From positions 28,963 through 92,962 of the forward strand of contig JBAZRN010000001.1 of the NCBI GenBank assembly GCA_041663325.1: a DNA stretch of 64,000 bases, read 5' to 3'. Source of the DNA: CAJBLF01 sp041663325. Its GTDB lineage: Bacteria > Patescibacteriota > Gracilibacteria > Absconditabacterales > Absconditicoccaceae. The translations under genes and the position numbers were made by a program. Below, piece after piece: positions 20,107 to 30,366 of this stretch. Each line of letters starts with the position of its first letter. Position 1 is the stretch's first letter. The notes beneath the pieces were generated by a model that had not been told where the DNA came from, made no database searches, and worked only from the letters and a program-made list of their open reading frames with translations.

Positions 20107-20403
20107 ACTAAAAGACAATGAATAATTAAAAACGAATAATGAATAATGTTGGTATTCTTTGATATGATCTAGTTATTTTTATTGTATCTCAATTATACTT
20201 GGAAATATCAAAAAAAGCAAATTTATGGACAATAAAACTATAGAAAATTTTGGCTAAAATTGTCCTTTTTGTTTTATTATTGTCTGTTTATCTATCAATT
20301 GTGTTGACTTATTGTATTTATATTTTGTAATTGTTATATAACTGGGTTGTTTTTTATCTTATTTTTTTTACACTTCAACTAGTTTTACTTGTTATTTTTG
20401 TCT
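20107..20403. other. Divergent intergenic region with leader repeat
   Basis: 297 bases between pilB and the plus-strand nuclease gene. The pilB-proximal 40 bases are AATGAATAATTAAAAACGAA-like repeats ending in TGTTGGTATTCTTT, a core also seen at 30442 and 34957. The rest is AT-rich without an ORF. Confidence 0.55.
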
Positions 20404-20790
20404 ATGAATCCTGATCTTTGACTTATTGTTGTCTGAATAATTATCTGATGTATCGTTTGATATTTGATAGCAAAAATTTACTTTATGATCAAGATTAAGA
20501 GGCAAAGAAGTGATGCAGTGACGAGATCCCGTAATGTCGTTCTTGGGCATGTGCATGAAAAGATAGCTCCTTTGTTGCCAAATTTTCCTTATTCATACAA
20601 AGATTTGGTGTTTTTGGGAAAAGGAGTCGATTATCTTGTTCTCGATGGTCTCTCAAAATGAAATCTGAGTAAAATAGTTTTTTTGGAAATAAAAAGCGGA
20701 GTTTCACAACTCAATAGAAACGAACAAATGATTAAACAGTGTATCGATGCTAAACGTGTAGTGTATGATGTTCGAAGAAATGAAAACTAA
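20404..20790 (+). CDS. Holliday-junction-resolvase-related endonuclease (PF10107-like)
   Basis: 128 aa. An N-terminal membrane helix is assembled only with TGA=Gly (LGLIVVGIIIGCIVGYLIAK). The nuclease core follows: RSRNVVLGHVHEKIAPLLPNFPY, FLGKGVDYLVLDGL and IVFLEIKSG, matching the E...D...ExK order of this PD-(D/E)XK family. The proteins are thought to act on branched DNA, but the membrane anchor suggests an envelope-proximal role. It lies just upstream of the tRNA gene. Confidence 0.85.
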
Positions 20791-20813
20791 TTTGGAATTT
20801 AAAAACATAAAAT

Positions 20814-20884
20814 AGGGTGATAGTTCAATGGTAGAATGCCAGCCTCCGAAGCTGGCGATGTGGGTTCGATCCCTGCTCACCCTG
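20814..20884 (+). tRNA. tRNA-Arg (anticodon CCG)
   Basis: A full cloverleaf can be drawn: acceptor AGGGTGA with TCACCCT, D arm GTTC/GAAT, anticodon stem CCAGC/GCTGG with loop CTCCGAA (anticodon CCG), T arm GTGGG-TTCGATC-CCTGC and discriminator G. CCA is not encoded. It decodes CGG, so CGG is presumably still Arg here. No tRNA for TGA lies in the window. Confidence 0.9.
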
Positions 20885-20936
20885 AATCTAGCTTAAAGCT
20901 CAAAGCATAAAGCCGCATTTATACTATGGAAAATAT

Positions 20937-21602
20937 ATGAATACTCATTTCGATAAAATATTCTCGTATCTTAAAGAGCTTTTTCCGAACCCAGAAACTG
21001 AGCTTCACTCCTCTACTCCTTTTCAATTTGTCGTAGCTGTGATGTTGTCTGCGCAAGCGACGGATGTACAGGTGAATAAAGTTACTGACAAACTTTTCAA
21101 AAAAATTAAAAAACCTGAAGACCTTTTGACGATGGGACTTGCTGCTTTCGAACGTAGTATTTCATCGATTAATTATTACAAAACTAAGGCGAAACATATC
21201 TATGCAACAGCTTCGCTGTTGATTAAGAATGAAGGATTAAGAATTAAGAATTATAAACAATGAATTCCCGATGCTCTTGAAGCATTAATGAAGCTGCCAT
21301 GAATTGGTGTCAAGACTGGAAAACTCATCGCTCATGTGTTGTATGATAAACCATTTATTGCTGTGGATACACACATCCATAGAGTAAGCAATAGGTTATG
21401 AATAGTTAAAACAACGAGTCCGGAAAAAACGTCAGAATTGCTTGAAAAGCGTATACCAGATGAATACAAAGACTTGGCGCATCATGCTTTAGTGTTGTTT
21501 GGTCGTTATTACTGTACAGCGAAGAAGCCGAAATGCGAGACGTGCAAGTTACAGAAGATATGTGAGTATTATAAAGTCTCAAAGAAACATATGCTTAAAT
21601 AA
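20937..21602 (+). CDS. nth: Endonuclease III (DNA glycosylase/AP lyase)
   Basis: 221 aa. Removes oxidised pyrimidines from DNA. LSAQATDVQVNKVT (family LSAQTTD), the helix-hairpin-helix LPGIGVKTGKLI with catalytic Lys and a TGA-coded Gly, the catalytic Asp in VDTHIHRVSNRLG, and the 4Fe-4S ligands in C-x6-C-x2-C-x5-C (CTAKKPKCETCKLQKIC) are all present. Between residues about 96 and 109 the coding DNA is a GATTAAGAATTAAGAATT-like low-complexity tract (21223-21261) that lengthens the loop before the HhH. Confidence 0.96.
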
Positions 21603-21615
21603 TCTTATTGTTTGT

Positions 21616-21682
21616 TTGGTGTGGATTCCAGCTACAACACTTACCCCGCAATACTGCTGGGCGGGTCGCCGGAATGACGTGT
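21616..21682. repeat. Dispersed GGATTCC...GGAATGACG repeat, copy 2
   Basis: GTGGATTCCAGC at the left and GTCGCCGGAATGACG at the right frame a GC-richer centre (CCCGCAATACTGCTGGGCGGG). The ends match copies 1 and 3; the interior is unrelated. Confidence 0.5.
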
Positions 21683-21713
21683 CTATAGTTGTTTTTATAT
21701 TATATCTGTACCA

Positions 21714-22361
21714 ATGTTTAAGCTTGTAGAACCGCAATGGTGAGTCAATCTTTTGAAATCGTTATTTGCTTGGATGCAAGCCAGCATGTTTTGGTCGTAC
21801 TGGATTCCCGTCTTGGCTGATGTGTTCGTGTTTACCTATCCTATCTACTTATTAGTTCTCTATATTTACTGAATAATTAGATGCAAGATGCAAGATGCAT
21901 GATGCATGATTGAAGGTATGAAGTATAAAATAGCTGCATTGTATATCTTGGCTGGAACGGCGATAAGTTTTCTTGTAAATATAGGGATACAATTTTTTGT
22001 GGATAAAGTAAGACCAAATCTTGTTTTGTGATTGATCGATCTCAAACATGAGACTATTCTCAATAAATTTATGCCGACAAGCAGTTTCCCTTCTGATCAT
22101 GCTTCTGTCACTATGGGTATCGCTATGATGTCGTTATTTCGAGGGATAAAAAATAAAGATAAAAAATTCCTCCGATTTGGAGGAATCCTCATTATATTTT
22201 CATTGATAACAGGGTTTGCTAGAATAACTTCTGGAGTACATCGACCAACAGATATCATTTGAGGAAGTATTATTGGAATCATTGTCCCGTTAGTACTTAT
22301 GTGGAAGCCAATTTATAAGTTTGGTACTGGAGTGGCTGAGAGCATTGGGAAGGTTATTTAG
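21714..22361 (+). CDS. PAP2-family phosphatase
   Basis: 215 aa, a polytopic membrane protein. The phosphatase motifs are DKVRPN, PSDHASV (family PSGH) and RITSGVHRPTDIIGG (SRxxxxxHxxxD), suited to dephosphorylating lipid carriers such as undecaprenyl diphosphate. The first 68 residues (two hydrophobic helices) are joined to the catalytic part through a tract coded by AGATGCA/ATGATGCATG low-complexity DNA (21876-21912). Starting instead at the ATG at 21918 would omit the N-terminal helices. Four glycines come from TGA. Confidence 0.85.
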
Positions 22362-22402
22362 TTTTTTTAAATCCTCCACTGTTTCGTGGCACTATTGTTT
22401 TC

Positions 22403-25400
22403 TTATTTTTTCTTCGGACTACTTTCTATAGGTTTTGTACCAGAATTAATCGCTGTTTCTGTTGTCGAGTTTATTTTAACCTCTTCATATTTTGCACGAT
22501 GTGATTCTGTTATTTTTGGTTCTAATATAAACGTTTTTAATATTCCTTTACCCATTCGTCCATTAAGTATTATCTTATTGTCCTTTGAAAGTTCGACACC
22601 AAAAGTTAAATTTTCGTCTTTCAAAATTTTTGTTATGTCTCCGTTATCTATCATTTGCCCCTTGTACTTCTTGAATAAATTATCCGTTATTGTTTGACGT
22701 GCTGTGACTTCAGGTTCAGTAGAATTCTTTTCTATAAGATTAGCTATGTGAACTGGATTTTTAAATATTATATCAATAGGATTGTTGGGAGTTCTTTTAT
22801 CTATTCCGTTTACTAAAAGCGAATAAAATGTTGTTTCTTCTTTGGTTTTCCCCTCAAATAGTTGTTTTAATGGATCTAATATCATTGTCGCATAATCATT
22901 GGTTTTCTCGTCTCAATTTTTAAATTTAGTGATGTTAGTGTTTAATTGATTTACTAAATCTGTGAATTCTTTTTCATCTTTTTGTTCTGTCTGTTCTTTG
23001 ATATTAGAAGCATTATTCTTTTGGGTATCGGCAACTTCACTACTTTTTCTTGGTTCATCACTCTTAAGACTATTTTCTGTCATGGTGTACGAAAGATCCT
23101 TGTTGGAAAATAATGAAGCTGTGAGATATCTAGCAATATCTTCTTGGTTTTCTATGCAATATTTAGCTCAATCTGTACTTGAGATATCTATATTCTGTTG
23201 AGAATAAACTGTGTTTCTTTTGTTTTCTTTTACTGGTGTTTGAATTTCTTTGTTTGCTTGTGCAATAGCTGCTCGTGTATCATCACTATTTATTATAGAT
23301 GTTAATACATCCTTGAATAACTTTTCTGGATCTTTTATACTTTCAACCGTTTTTCCTGTTTTACTATTTACATTAATAACATCATTTACTATAATGGTAG
23401 TATTATTTTTTTTGTTATACAGATCTATTCCTATTTGAAGTTGCGCAATATTTATATGTTTGTAATAAAAATCTTTTGTTGTCTCATCTTTTCAAGTTGT
23501 TAATAGTGTAATATATGTATTATCTTTTATGAGATCTTTAAAATTGTCTTTGATTTCTTGTGCTTCGGGTAAATGTGACCCGATTATAGTTGGATCCCAA
23601 CCAGGAATATGATTTTTACTAAAAGTTTCATTTTTCGAAATTTCTGTGATAGCTTTTTGTTGATCTTCCGTTAATTTATATTCTTTGGCAAACATCTCAT
23701 TTATCTTTTTCTCTGATCCAGGAAGCATCTTGATAAGAGATCATTTTCCCATTCAGAAAAATTTCAAGATGCTGAAAAGCATAGGGCCGAATTGTTCGAT
23801 CAGAGCATCAAGTCATTTTGATATTATTTTGTCTGGTGTAAGCTTCTCTTGGGCTTGGATGGTTATTCAAAGTTCTATCATTTTCTTTTTGTCTGCTTCG
23901 CTTAAGGTATTGAATGTCGGCACTAATTTATTGTAATTGGCTATTCTTGTCGCTTTATTTGCTCAGAGAAGATTGAGGTTTTCTTTTGTGAGATATCATA
24001 AGTATTTTTCAAGTATAAGATTGTTAGGAGAAACGCTACTTACCATGCGTACCATATAATTGGTCAGTACTGTCGCATATCCATTTTTTAGATCATTGAG
24101 TTTTTCTCCACTATCTGATGTTGACTGTTCTGGCACATAATCTTTTATTTGTTTCATTATTTGCTCAAGGTTTTTAAGTACATAAGGCGCTCATTTTGTT
24201 TCTATAAATCTTTCAAACGTCGTAAAGTTTCCTTTACCATCAAATCTATTAATTGTTTTCATTTCTTCTGTCTTTGTTGCATTATCTTCAAAATTCTTTG
24301 TATCCTTTTCTTTTCGATCAGTTATTAACTGAATGTCAAAATCGTTGATGCTATATGTTTTTATGTTATTTGTTTCGGTTACAGATATAGCCTTATCTCT
24401 TTTTAATGTCTGTAAATGCTCTTGTGTCCCTCGAACTGTTTGGACTGGTCTAGTTATAGTAAATGTTTTTTTATCTTTTGCGTATGTTGATTCCATATTG
24501 TATTCTTTTAATGAAAATTCTTTTGGTTTCGCATTTTCATTGGTAGTAGTAAAGTTTGATCAATCTCATGAGGTATATACTATATTGTTTTTTGTTGCTG
24601 TTATTGTCTCTGGAGTTGTTGTCGTTTCTTTGATTGTATATGATTTATCTTCATTAAGTGTAAATGCTATAACACTATTGCCTTTTTTTAGTGGCAATGT
24701 AAATGTATCGGTATTTGCAATACTATTTGTAAAAACATTTCCATCGATTGATGTATATGTTTTACCATCCGTTGTTTTTGCTGTTAGTGTTTTGTCTTTT
24801 TTCGTAAATTCTATACCACCCATAGTAACAGGAGTTGTGTCTGTCAGTTTTTCAGTTTTTGTGTCAATTTTTTCTGGATTTTTTTTAAATGTTATTCAAT
24901 TTATTTCCTCCCCTTTATCATCTATCGTTGTTGATATATCACATTCTATCACTCTTGTTCCGTCTTTGTATTCTGATGCAAATTCACCATTATTATTCCC
25001 TGCATTTCCAAAATACACGTTAGAAATATTTTCTGTTTCCCAATATTTTTTTAATAAATCTATTGTTTGTGTGTCTTCTACTAGTGTAGGTTCTGTCGTT
25101 GTTAATGCAGTTTTATCTAGTTCTGTCTTTGTTAATACAGTTTTATTTACTGGATATGGATGTATCCCATCAAATAACGCATCGAAATCTTCTTCAGTTT
25201 TGTCAAAAACATTAGTAACTTCAGTTGTATTTTCTTTGTTTGTATTTTTTGTTGCGTCTGATAAGTATTTCTGGTGTTCTTCTTTTGCTTTTTTCTCTGT
25301 TTCTGATAGTGGCGGATTATTGGCTAATAATGTATTAATACCTTCATTTACTATTGTTTCTTCATCTGTTGTTTTAAATGTAATTTTTTTTAACGACTCT

Positions 25401-26191
25401 TGTAATTTCAGCAAATCTTCATGTGTCGTCTTTCCTTTTTTTGTGTTTTTGACGGCAATGAGGGTTTGTATATCTTTTGTTATTGTTTCAACCTTCTTGT
25501 ATTCTTCTTTTATTTTTGGTTTTTTATTGTTTGCATAATTTTTTATTAGATCGTCGTAGTTGTCATTATCTCATTTATATTTTGATATTTGAGGATCTCA
25601 TATATTCTTTCAATTAATTTTTGTCCAATTATCTATCATGTCTTTTTTTGTTGTTTCAGCTTGTTCTCCTATATCATGTAGAATATTAGTTATCTTTTTA
25701 TCAATACTGCTTTGGATATCCGTAGTTATAGTTAGTAGTTCTTCTAGATTTATTTGATTTTGGGTGATGTTTCATTCTGGGCTTTTTGTATCATCCAATT
25801 TAACTGACAATATTTTTTTATTTTCAATTAAATTTAATGTTTCTTGTGTCTTATTGTTTTTCTCTTCTTGGCTTTGTGTTATATTTCATTCTTGATAGTG
25901 TTTTGTTATATCGTTTTTTATAGATTCTATAAAGCTAGCATTAGCATCAATATACATACCTAATTGTTTAATTCTTTCTTCTATTTTATCATCATCATTA
26001 GAAATTTTATCTAAACTTTCTTTGACTAAATTTAATGCATTTTTAGTTTCTTTAATGAGTTCTGGCGCTTCAAAATCTGTTTTTTCTAGTTGTTTTTGTA
26101 CTTTTTCTATTACTTCAATATCAACAGCATTTGTTTGTTGTTCTGATTGTTGGTTTTCTATTTTTTGATTATTGTTTATGTTCCCTGACAT
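22403..26191 (-). CDS. Giant hypothetical protein, 1262 aa
   Basis: One uninterrupted frame under code 25, split into many short pieces by TGA under the standard code. No signal peptide. The composition is dominated by Lys, Thr, Asn, Glu and Asp. Residues 1-250 are helical with coiled-coil character. Residues about 430-560 are strand-rich and Thr-rich (KTYTSIDGNVF, TFTLPLKKGNSVIAFTL). Around residue 810 there is the only hydrophobic patch (FGPMLFSILKFFGMGKG). The rest is polar, ending SSPKKK. No catalytic motif or family is recognised. It follows a 96-aa gene by 24 bases, so the two are co-transcribed. A structural or effector role is conceivable but not shown. Confidence 0.85.
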
Positions 26192-26215
26192 GGCATTTTG
26201 ATAAATTAAATAAAA

Positions 26216-26506
26216 TTAAATTTCCTTGATCATTTTATCAAGTTCATCCAGTGACTTTTGATCACGAAGATGCTGTTCTCGTTCTATTTTTTTGAGTTTT
26301 TCAAGGATGTTTCTGGATTTTTGAAGCTTTTCCTGGGTTTCTCTATCTTTAGTTTCATTCGCTATTTTTGTAAAAATATCTATTAAGCCATCAATAGCTT
26401 TGTCGTCTAAAGCATTGCCATCTACAAGGATCTTAAGTCCTTTTGCTATGGGCCATTTATCCATCAATGCATCTAGGATTTTGAGGATGTATTCTTTCTT
26501 ACTCAT
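26216..26506 (-). CDS. Small helical protein, 96 aa, upstream of the giant gene
   Basis: Complete ORF without TGA. An N-terminal amphipathic part (MSKKEYILKILDALMDKW, then GLKILVDG) is followed by a charged coiled coil (LQKSRNILEKLKKIE). It resembles a small chaperone or adaptor in size and charge, but no family is recognised. The 24-base spacing to the 1262-aa gene suggests the pair function together. Confidence 0.7.
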   Translation of the reverse strand: MSKKEYILKILDALMDKWPIAKGLKILVDGNALDDKAIDGLIDIFTKIANETKDRETQEKLQKSRNILEKLKKIEREQHLRDQKSLDELDKMIKEI

Positions 26507-26584
26507 AATGAAGAATTTCAGAGAATAAAATAGAAGTTCAGAGAATTGTTTTGTAGCTTAACTATAACCAGAAATGTTTGGAAA

Positions 26585-26617
26585 TACAAAAAAACACTCA
26601 TTTTAGGATATTGAGTG
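26585..26617 (-). terminator. Terminator after the methyltransferase chimera
   Basis: Minus-strand stem CACTCA/TGAGTG with an 11-base loop, followed by TTTTTTT. It separates the 26667-28178 gene from the 96-aa/1262-aa pair. Confidence 0.75.
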
Positions 26618-26666
26618 CTTTACATGTCTCTAAAATGCTGTATAATATTGGTTTATTTGCTAATGA

Positions 26667-28178
26667 CTATTTATTGCGAAACATGGAGCTCATTATTCTT
26701 CTACCGACCTGTTGTCATTCTCTGCCGTAAATCTCAGGGATACTTTGGATGTTTAGTCAAATCTTGGTTCCATAATCAGATATATTTTTTTCTAGAAAAT
26801 TGTTTTGTCCTATATAATAGGGAATAGTGAAAACGGTGGCGAGTGATGAGTGACAACTAACGAGTTCTCTAATCCTATCTAAAAAGCTTTTGTATATTCC
26901 TAAAACCTGTTCCTGAAATTTCTGGATGTCTTGTGGTGAGGTGGATTTGGTGACGATAGGTCAAAGCCGTCATTCGGTGACTATCAAAAAATCTGATAAA
27001 TTACCTGATAAATCTGATAAATTATCTGATGTATTTGTTTGTTTTGTCTTTTGATAATCTTTTTCTAATCTTGCTATGTTTATTTTTGATTCGCCAAAAT
27101 TTATAAGTAGTCAAGTCGGATAGTTCCCTAAATTTAGATATGATCTTGTCTGTTTGAGATCATTTTTGTGAAGGTATGGTGTATTTTTGAGCTCTATGAC
27201 AATCTGGTGTTCTACCACTAAATCCATATATTTAGTTCAAACAATAACGCCATCATCATTTATGATGATGCTTTTTTCTCTTTCTACTTGTATGTTTTCT
27301 TTGCTGAGTTTATTCTCTATAAGTTTACCATATTGTTTCTCTGTTAATGTATTCCCGTATTTGATATGTATTTCAGTAACTATTTTGAGTATTTTTTGAA
27401 TTATATTATTATCCACTATTTTTTTTTCAGATTTTTCTGATGTTTTTCAGATTTGTGAATATGGTTGTGTAATGTCATGGGTGAAGATGTCGAATGTGTG
27501 ATTTGGCTGATAGAACTTTGTGGTTTTCCGCCATGTTGTGTTTTGTTCGACGTAACTGGTTTTGATGTCTGATCATATAAAATCGTAGCCGAGATAGTTT
27601 GCCAGCATTCAGGTGGTTCATGAGCCGACGAAAGGATCATAAATGATAGTCGAAGGTCAGATCTTATGGACTTTAGACTTTATAGACCTTAGACTGTTTA
27701 TTCAGATATTAATCATCATGTGAGCTAATTTTGCTGGCATCATTCACATTTCCATACTGCGTCATGGTTTACCGAAATCTATCATTTCATAGAGTTCTAT
27801 ATTTTGGTATTGCTCTACTATACCGTAGAGACCGTTTTCCAGATTAATGATTTCTTTCCCTTTGGTTTTGATCTCTTTGTCGGCATGAAAGACATCTACA
27901 AGCTTATATCTCCTAATTCAAACCGTCCTTTTGATGTGTTTTCCGTTCGCTTCGTTCTGTATTCATATAATCTTTGTGTCAGCTAGTAACTCTTGTAGAT
28001 CCTTTTCTTTGACCACTATTCCTGCTTTGATGATTCCTCCAAGCTGTGGGAGTAATTCTGGATATTTTGTATCAAAAATCACTATCCCCTTCTTCGGATA
28101 ACTTATTTCTTTTGCCTGGACCAATTCGAGTTCGGTCATGCTTATTCCCGGGTTTTTTCCTAAGATTGCAAAATACAT
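26667..28178 (-). CDS. Trm11/TrmG10-like RNA methyltransferase with inserted GxxExxY nuclease-like domain
   Basis: 503 aa, continuous only with TGA=Gly. Residues 1-180 resemble the Trm11-type N-terminus (YFAILGKNPGISMTELELV; MMPAKLAHMMINIG). Motif I is DPFVGSGTTGMLA at 181. Motif IV appears only near residue 400 (FLIVTEGRLGP), followed by a normal Rossmann end (LATVFTIPYYI). Between them, about 245-385, sits a GxxExxY domain of the PD-(D/E)XK type: TEIHIKYGNTLTEKQYGKLIE, KYMDLVVEHQIVIELKN and TGLLINFGESKI. Both junctions are coded by low-complexity repeats (27419-27450 and 26990-27027). The methyltransferase would act on tRNA; the role of the inserted domain is unknown. Confidence 0.85.
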
Positions 28179-28304
28179 AATTTAATGAAAAATGAATAAT
28201 TAAAAATGAATAATGTAGGAAATGTCTTGTTATGGACTATAGCTAATTGGCTGGAAAAAACAACTTTTTATTTTTCTATCGCCTTTTGTCTTGTAGTAAT
28301 TAAT

Positions 28305-28337
28305 AAAAGAAAAAATCTAGCTGTTTGGCCAGATTTT
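28305..28337 (-). terminator. Terminator downstream of atpC
   Basis: Minus-strand stem AAATCTGGC/GCTAGATTT with a CAAACA-like loop, followed by TTTT. The 28179-28462 stretch otherwise contains no supported gene. Confidence 0.65.
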
Positions 28338-28462
28338 GTTCCCCTAGTCATAATCATACAAAACACAAAGTTGCTAAACAAATATTTTGTACGTTCTGAT
28401 ATTTTCTTATTATTACTCGGTTTTTTCAATGCAGAATGTAGAATTCAAAATTCAGAATTATC

Positions 28463-28498
28463 TTTCTACTTTCTACTTTCTACTTGATACTTTCTACT
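28463..28498. repeat. CTACTTT/TGATACTTT low-complexity repeat
   Basis: Tandem TTTCTAC units ending in TTGATACTTTCTACT. It is the reverse complement of the GTAGAAAGTATCAA repeat at 4707-4740 and lies just beyond the atpC stop codon. Confidence 0.65.
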
Positions 28499-28501
28499 AT
28501 G

Positions 28502-28927
28502 TTATGCTGTTTGCAGCATTTTTGTGAGCTCTAGATCAGCGTTGATTTTTTCTAGTTTTATCAATGCTTTTTCTATTTCTTCTATACTTCATTCTGTTTT
28601 GAGTCTTCTTATCTTATCTTCAAATGTTTTTTTATTCTGAAGTAAAATGTTTTCTGATTCTGGAGAAATCGTTGCTTCTGCACTTACAATACGCACGATT
28701 TTCCCATCGATAAATACCATCCCTTTTGATGTACTAATATACATTTCATTTCCTACCTTTACATGATCTTCCATAGGCCATAATTTTATTATGCCTGGTT
28801 TAACGCTAGTTACCATAGGAGCATGACCATCCATCACTTTAAGATTTTCAGTTTCTGTGGGAATTGATATTTTTTCAATTTCTCCTTGATAAATCACTTT
28901 TGCTGGTGTTGAGATTTTTAACTTCAT
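28502..28927 (-). CDS. atpC: F-type ATP synthase epsilon subunit
   Basis: 141 aa. The N-terminal beta-sandwich reads MKLKISTPAKVIYQGEIEKISIPTE, with GHAPMVTSVKPGIIKL (family GHaPl...l.pG.l), and a C-terminal helical hairpin follows through a TGA=Gly (SIEEIEKALIKLEKINADL). It is the central-stalk and regulatory subunit of the F1 motor. No other atp gene is adjacent, so atpC is separated from the rest of the operon. ATG at 28927 is chosen because the family starts there; a TTG 32 codons earlier is unlikely. Confidence 0.93.
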
Positions 28928-29074
28928 TGCTTTTTTGTTATAGTATAAAACTACTGCAATTATATTCTGGATTTGCCTAGAATACAATAATTCTGGCATC
29001 AAAACACTATATTTACTTGACAAGTATGGATATTTAGATATTTAGATGCTTAGAGGATTAGAGGGTTGGGAAAT

Positions 29075-29210
29075 AATCTAATAGTCTAATAATCTAAACG
29101 TCTAATAGTCTAATAATCTAAACGTCTAATAGTCTAATAATCTAAACGTCTAATAGTCTAATAATCTAAACGTCTAATAGTCTAATAATCTAAACGTCTA
29201 ATAGTCTAAT
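29075..29210. repeat. 24-bp tandem repeat, five full copies plus a partial
   Basis: Unit AATCTAAACGTCTAATAGTC plus TAAT, five identical copies at 29091-29210, preceded by a 16-base partial copy lacking AAACGTCT. The last bases of the array supply the ftsZ stop codon. No spacers, so not a CRISPR array. Confidence 0.95.
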
Positions 29211-30366
29211 TTGTCTTCTTATTGAGTGATCTTCTGATAAATGCTGGAGTCTCTAAATCTTCAGCTGGAACTTCGTCTTCAACTTTAGCTTCATGAACAA
29301 CATCTTTTTTTATCCCTCTCATAATAAAGTTTTCTGATTCTCTTCTCATTATTGTCGGTCTTCCAAGAATATCTCTCTTTGGTTGTTTAAGAATATCTTC
29401 TTTACTTTGTTCCTCAAATCCTGTAGCGATGATGGTAACTTTAACTTCATCGTCCATACTCTCATCAAGCGTCATTCCCCAAAAGAAGTTTACATCTGGA
29501 TCGATGATTTCTTCTACTACTGCCGCAGCTTCTCTCACTTCAGCAGGCGTCAAGTCGTGTCCACCTGATACTGCGAAGATGATACTTTTTGCTCCATCCA
29601 AATTTTCTTCTAACAAAGGATTCTCTATAGCTTTTCTTGCAGCTTCTACCGCTCTCTTTTCTCCTGCTCCGTATCCGATTCCCAGTAAAGCATTTCCAGA
29701 GTCTGTCATTACCGCTTTTACATCTGCAAAATCGATATTGATGTCTCCTGGTTTGATAATCAAATCAGAGATTCCTTGCACCCCGAGGTAAAGTATCTTA
29801 TCTATCATAGTAAAGGCCTGTTTGAACGTTGTTTTTTTGTCTATTACATTGAATATTTTATCATTTGGAATAACGATAAGCGTATCTACTGCTTCCTTGA
29901 TTTTTTTGAGTCCTTCGTCAGCATTCATCGTTCTTCTATTCCCCTCAAAACTAAATGGTTTTGTGATGATAGCAACCGTAAGGATTCACATTCCTTTTGC
30001 GATATTAGCAATGACAGGAGCAGCACCAGTTCAGGTTCCACCTCCCATTCCGCAGGTAATGAATACCATATCGGTATCTTGAAGCATAGCTTTGATTTCT
30101 GCTTCACTTTCTTCAGCAGCTTTTCTTCCTATTTCAGGATTGGCTCATGCGCCAAGCCCTTTGGTGAGATTGAGTCAGATATTTACTTTTTTGTCAGCCA
30201 GATTGGTCGCAAGATCTTGCGCATCAGTATTGATAGCGACAAATCCCACTCCATCTAATCCTTCTGAGATCATTCTATTGAGTGCTTTGTTTCCACAACC
30301 ACCCACACCTAATACCTTGATCTTAGCGCCTGGAATAAATTCTGGATTGATTTCGTGAATTACCAT
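29206..30366 (-). CDS. ftsZ: Cell division GTPase FtsZ
   Basis: 386 aa. Forms the cytokinetic Z ring. Visible: KVLGVGGCGNKALNRM, the tubulin signature GMGGGTGTGAAP (Gly112 encoded by TGA), the T7 loop region FADVKAVMTDSGNALLGIG, and NFFWGMTLDESMDDEVKVTIIATGF. A charged C-terminal linker ends in a short ETPAFIRRSLNKKTN tail, the family's C-terminal peptide region (consensus PAFLRR). The stop codon lies in the 24-bp tandem repeat. ftsA is directly upstream, separated by a 146-base repeat-filled gap. Confidence 0.98.

Noticed and set aside
22097..22282. Minus-strand ORF over the PAP2 gene
   Set aside because: Antisense to the PAP2 catalytic motifs; no independent support.
24333..25538. 401-codon plus-strand ORF (standard code) opposite the giant gene
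   Set aside because: It is the antisense shadow of the Lys/Thr/Asn-rich 1262-aa gene; the translation is a hydrophobic Ser/Val/Phe run without motifs. The minus frame is continuous under code 25.
28206..28487. Plus-strand ORF of 93 codons between atpC and the methyltransferase
   Set aside because: Overlaps a terminator and repeat DNA, no motif, no good start context; treated as chance.
29075..29210. CRISPR array
   Set aside because: Units are contiguous 24-mers without spacers and no cas genes are present.
29776..30258. Plus-strand ORF of 160 codons over ftsZ
   Set aside because: Antisense to unmistakable FtsZ; Ser/Phe-rich shadow.
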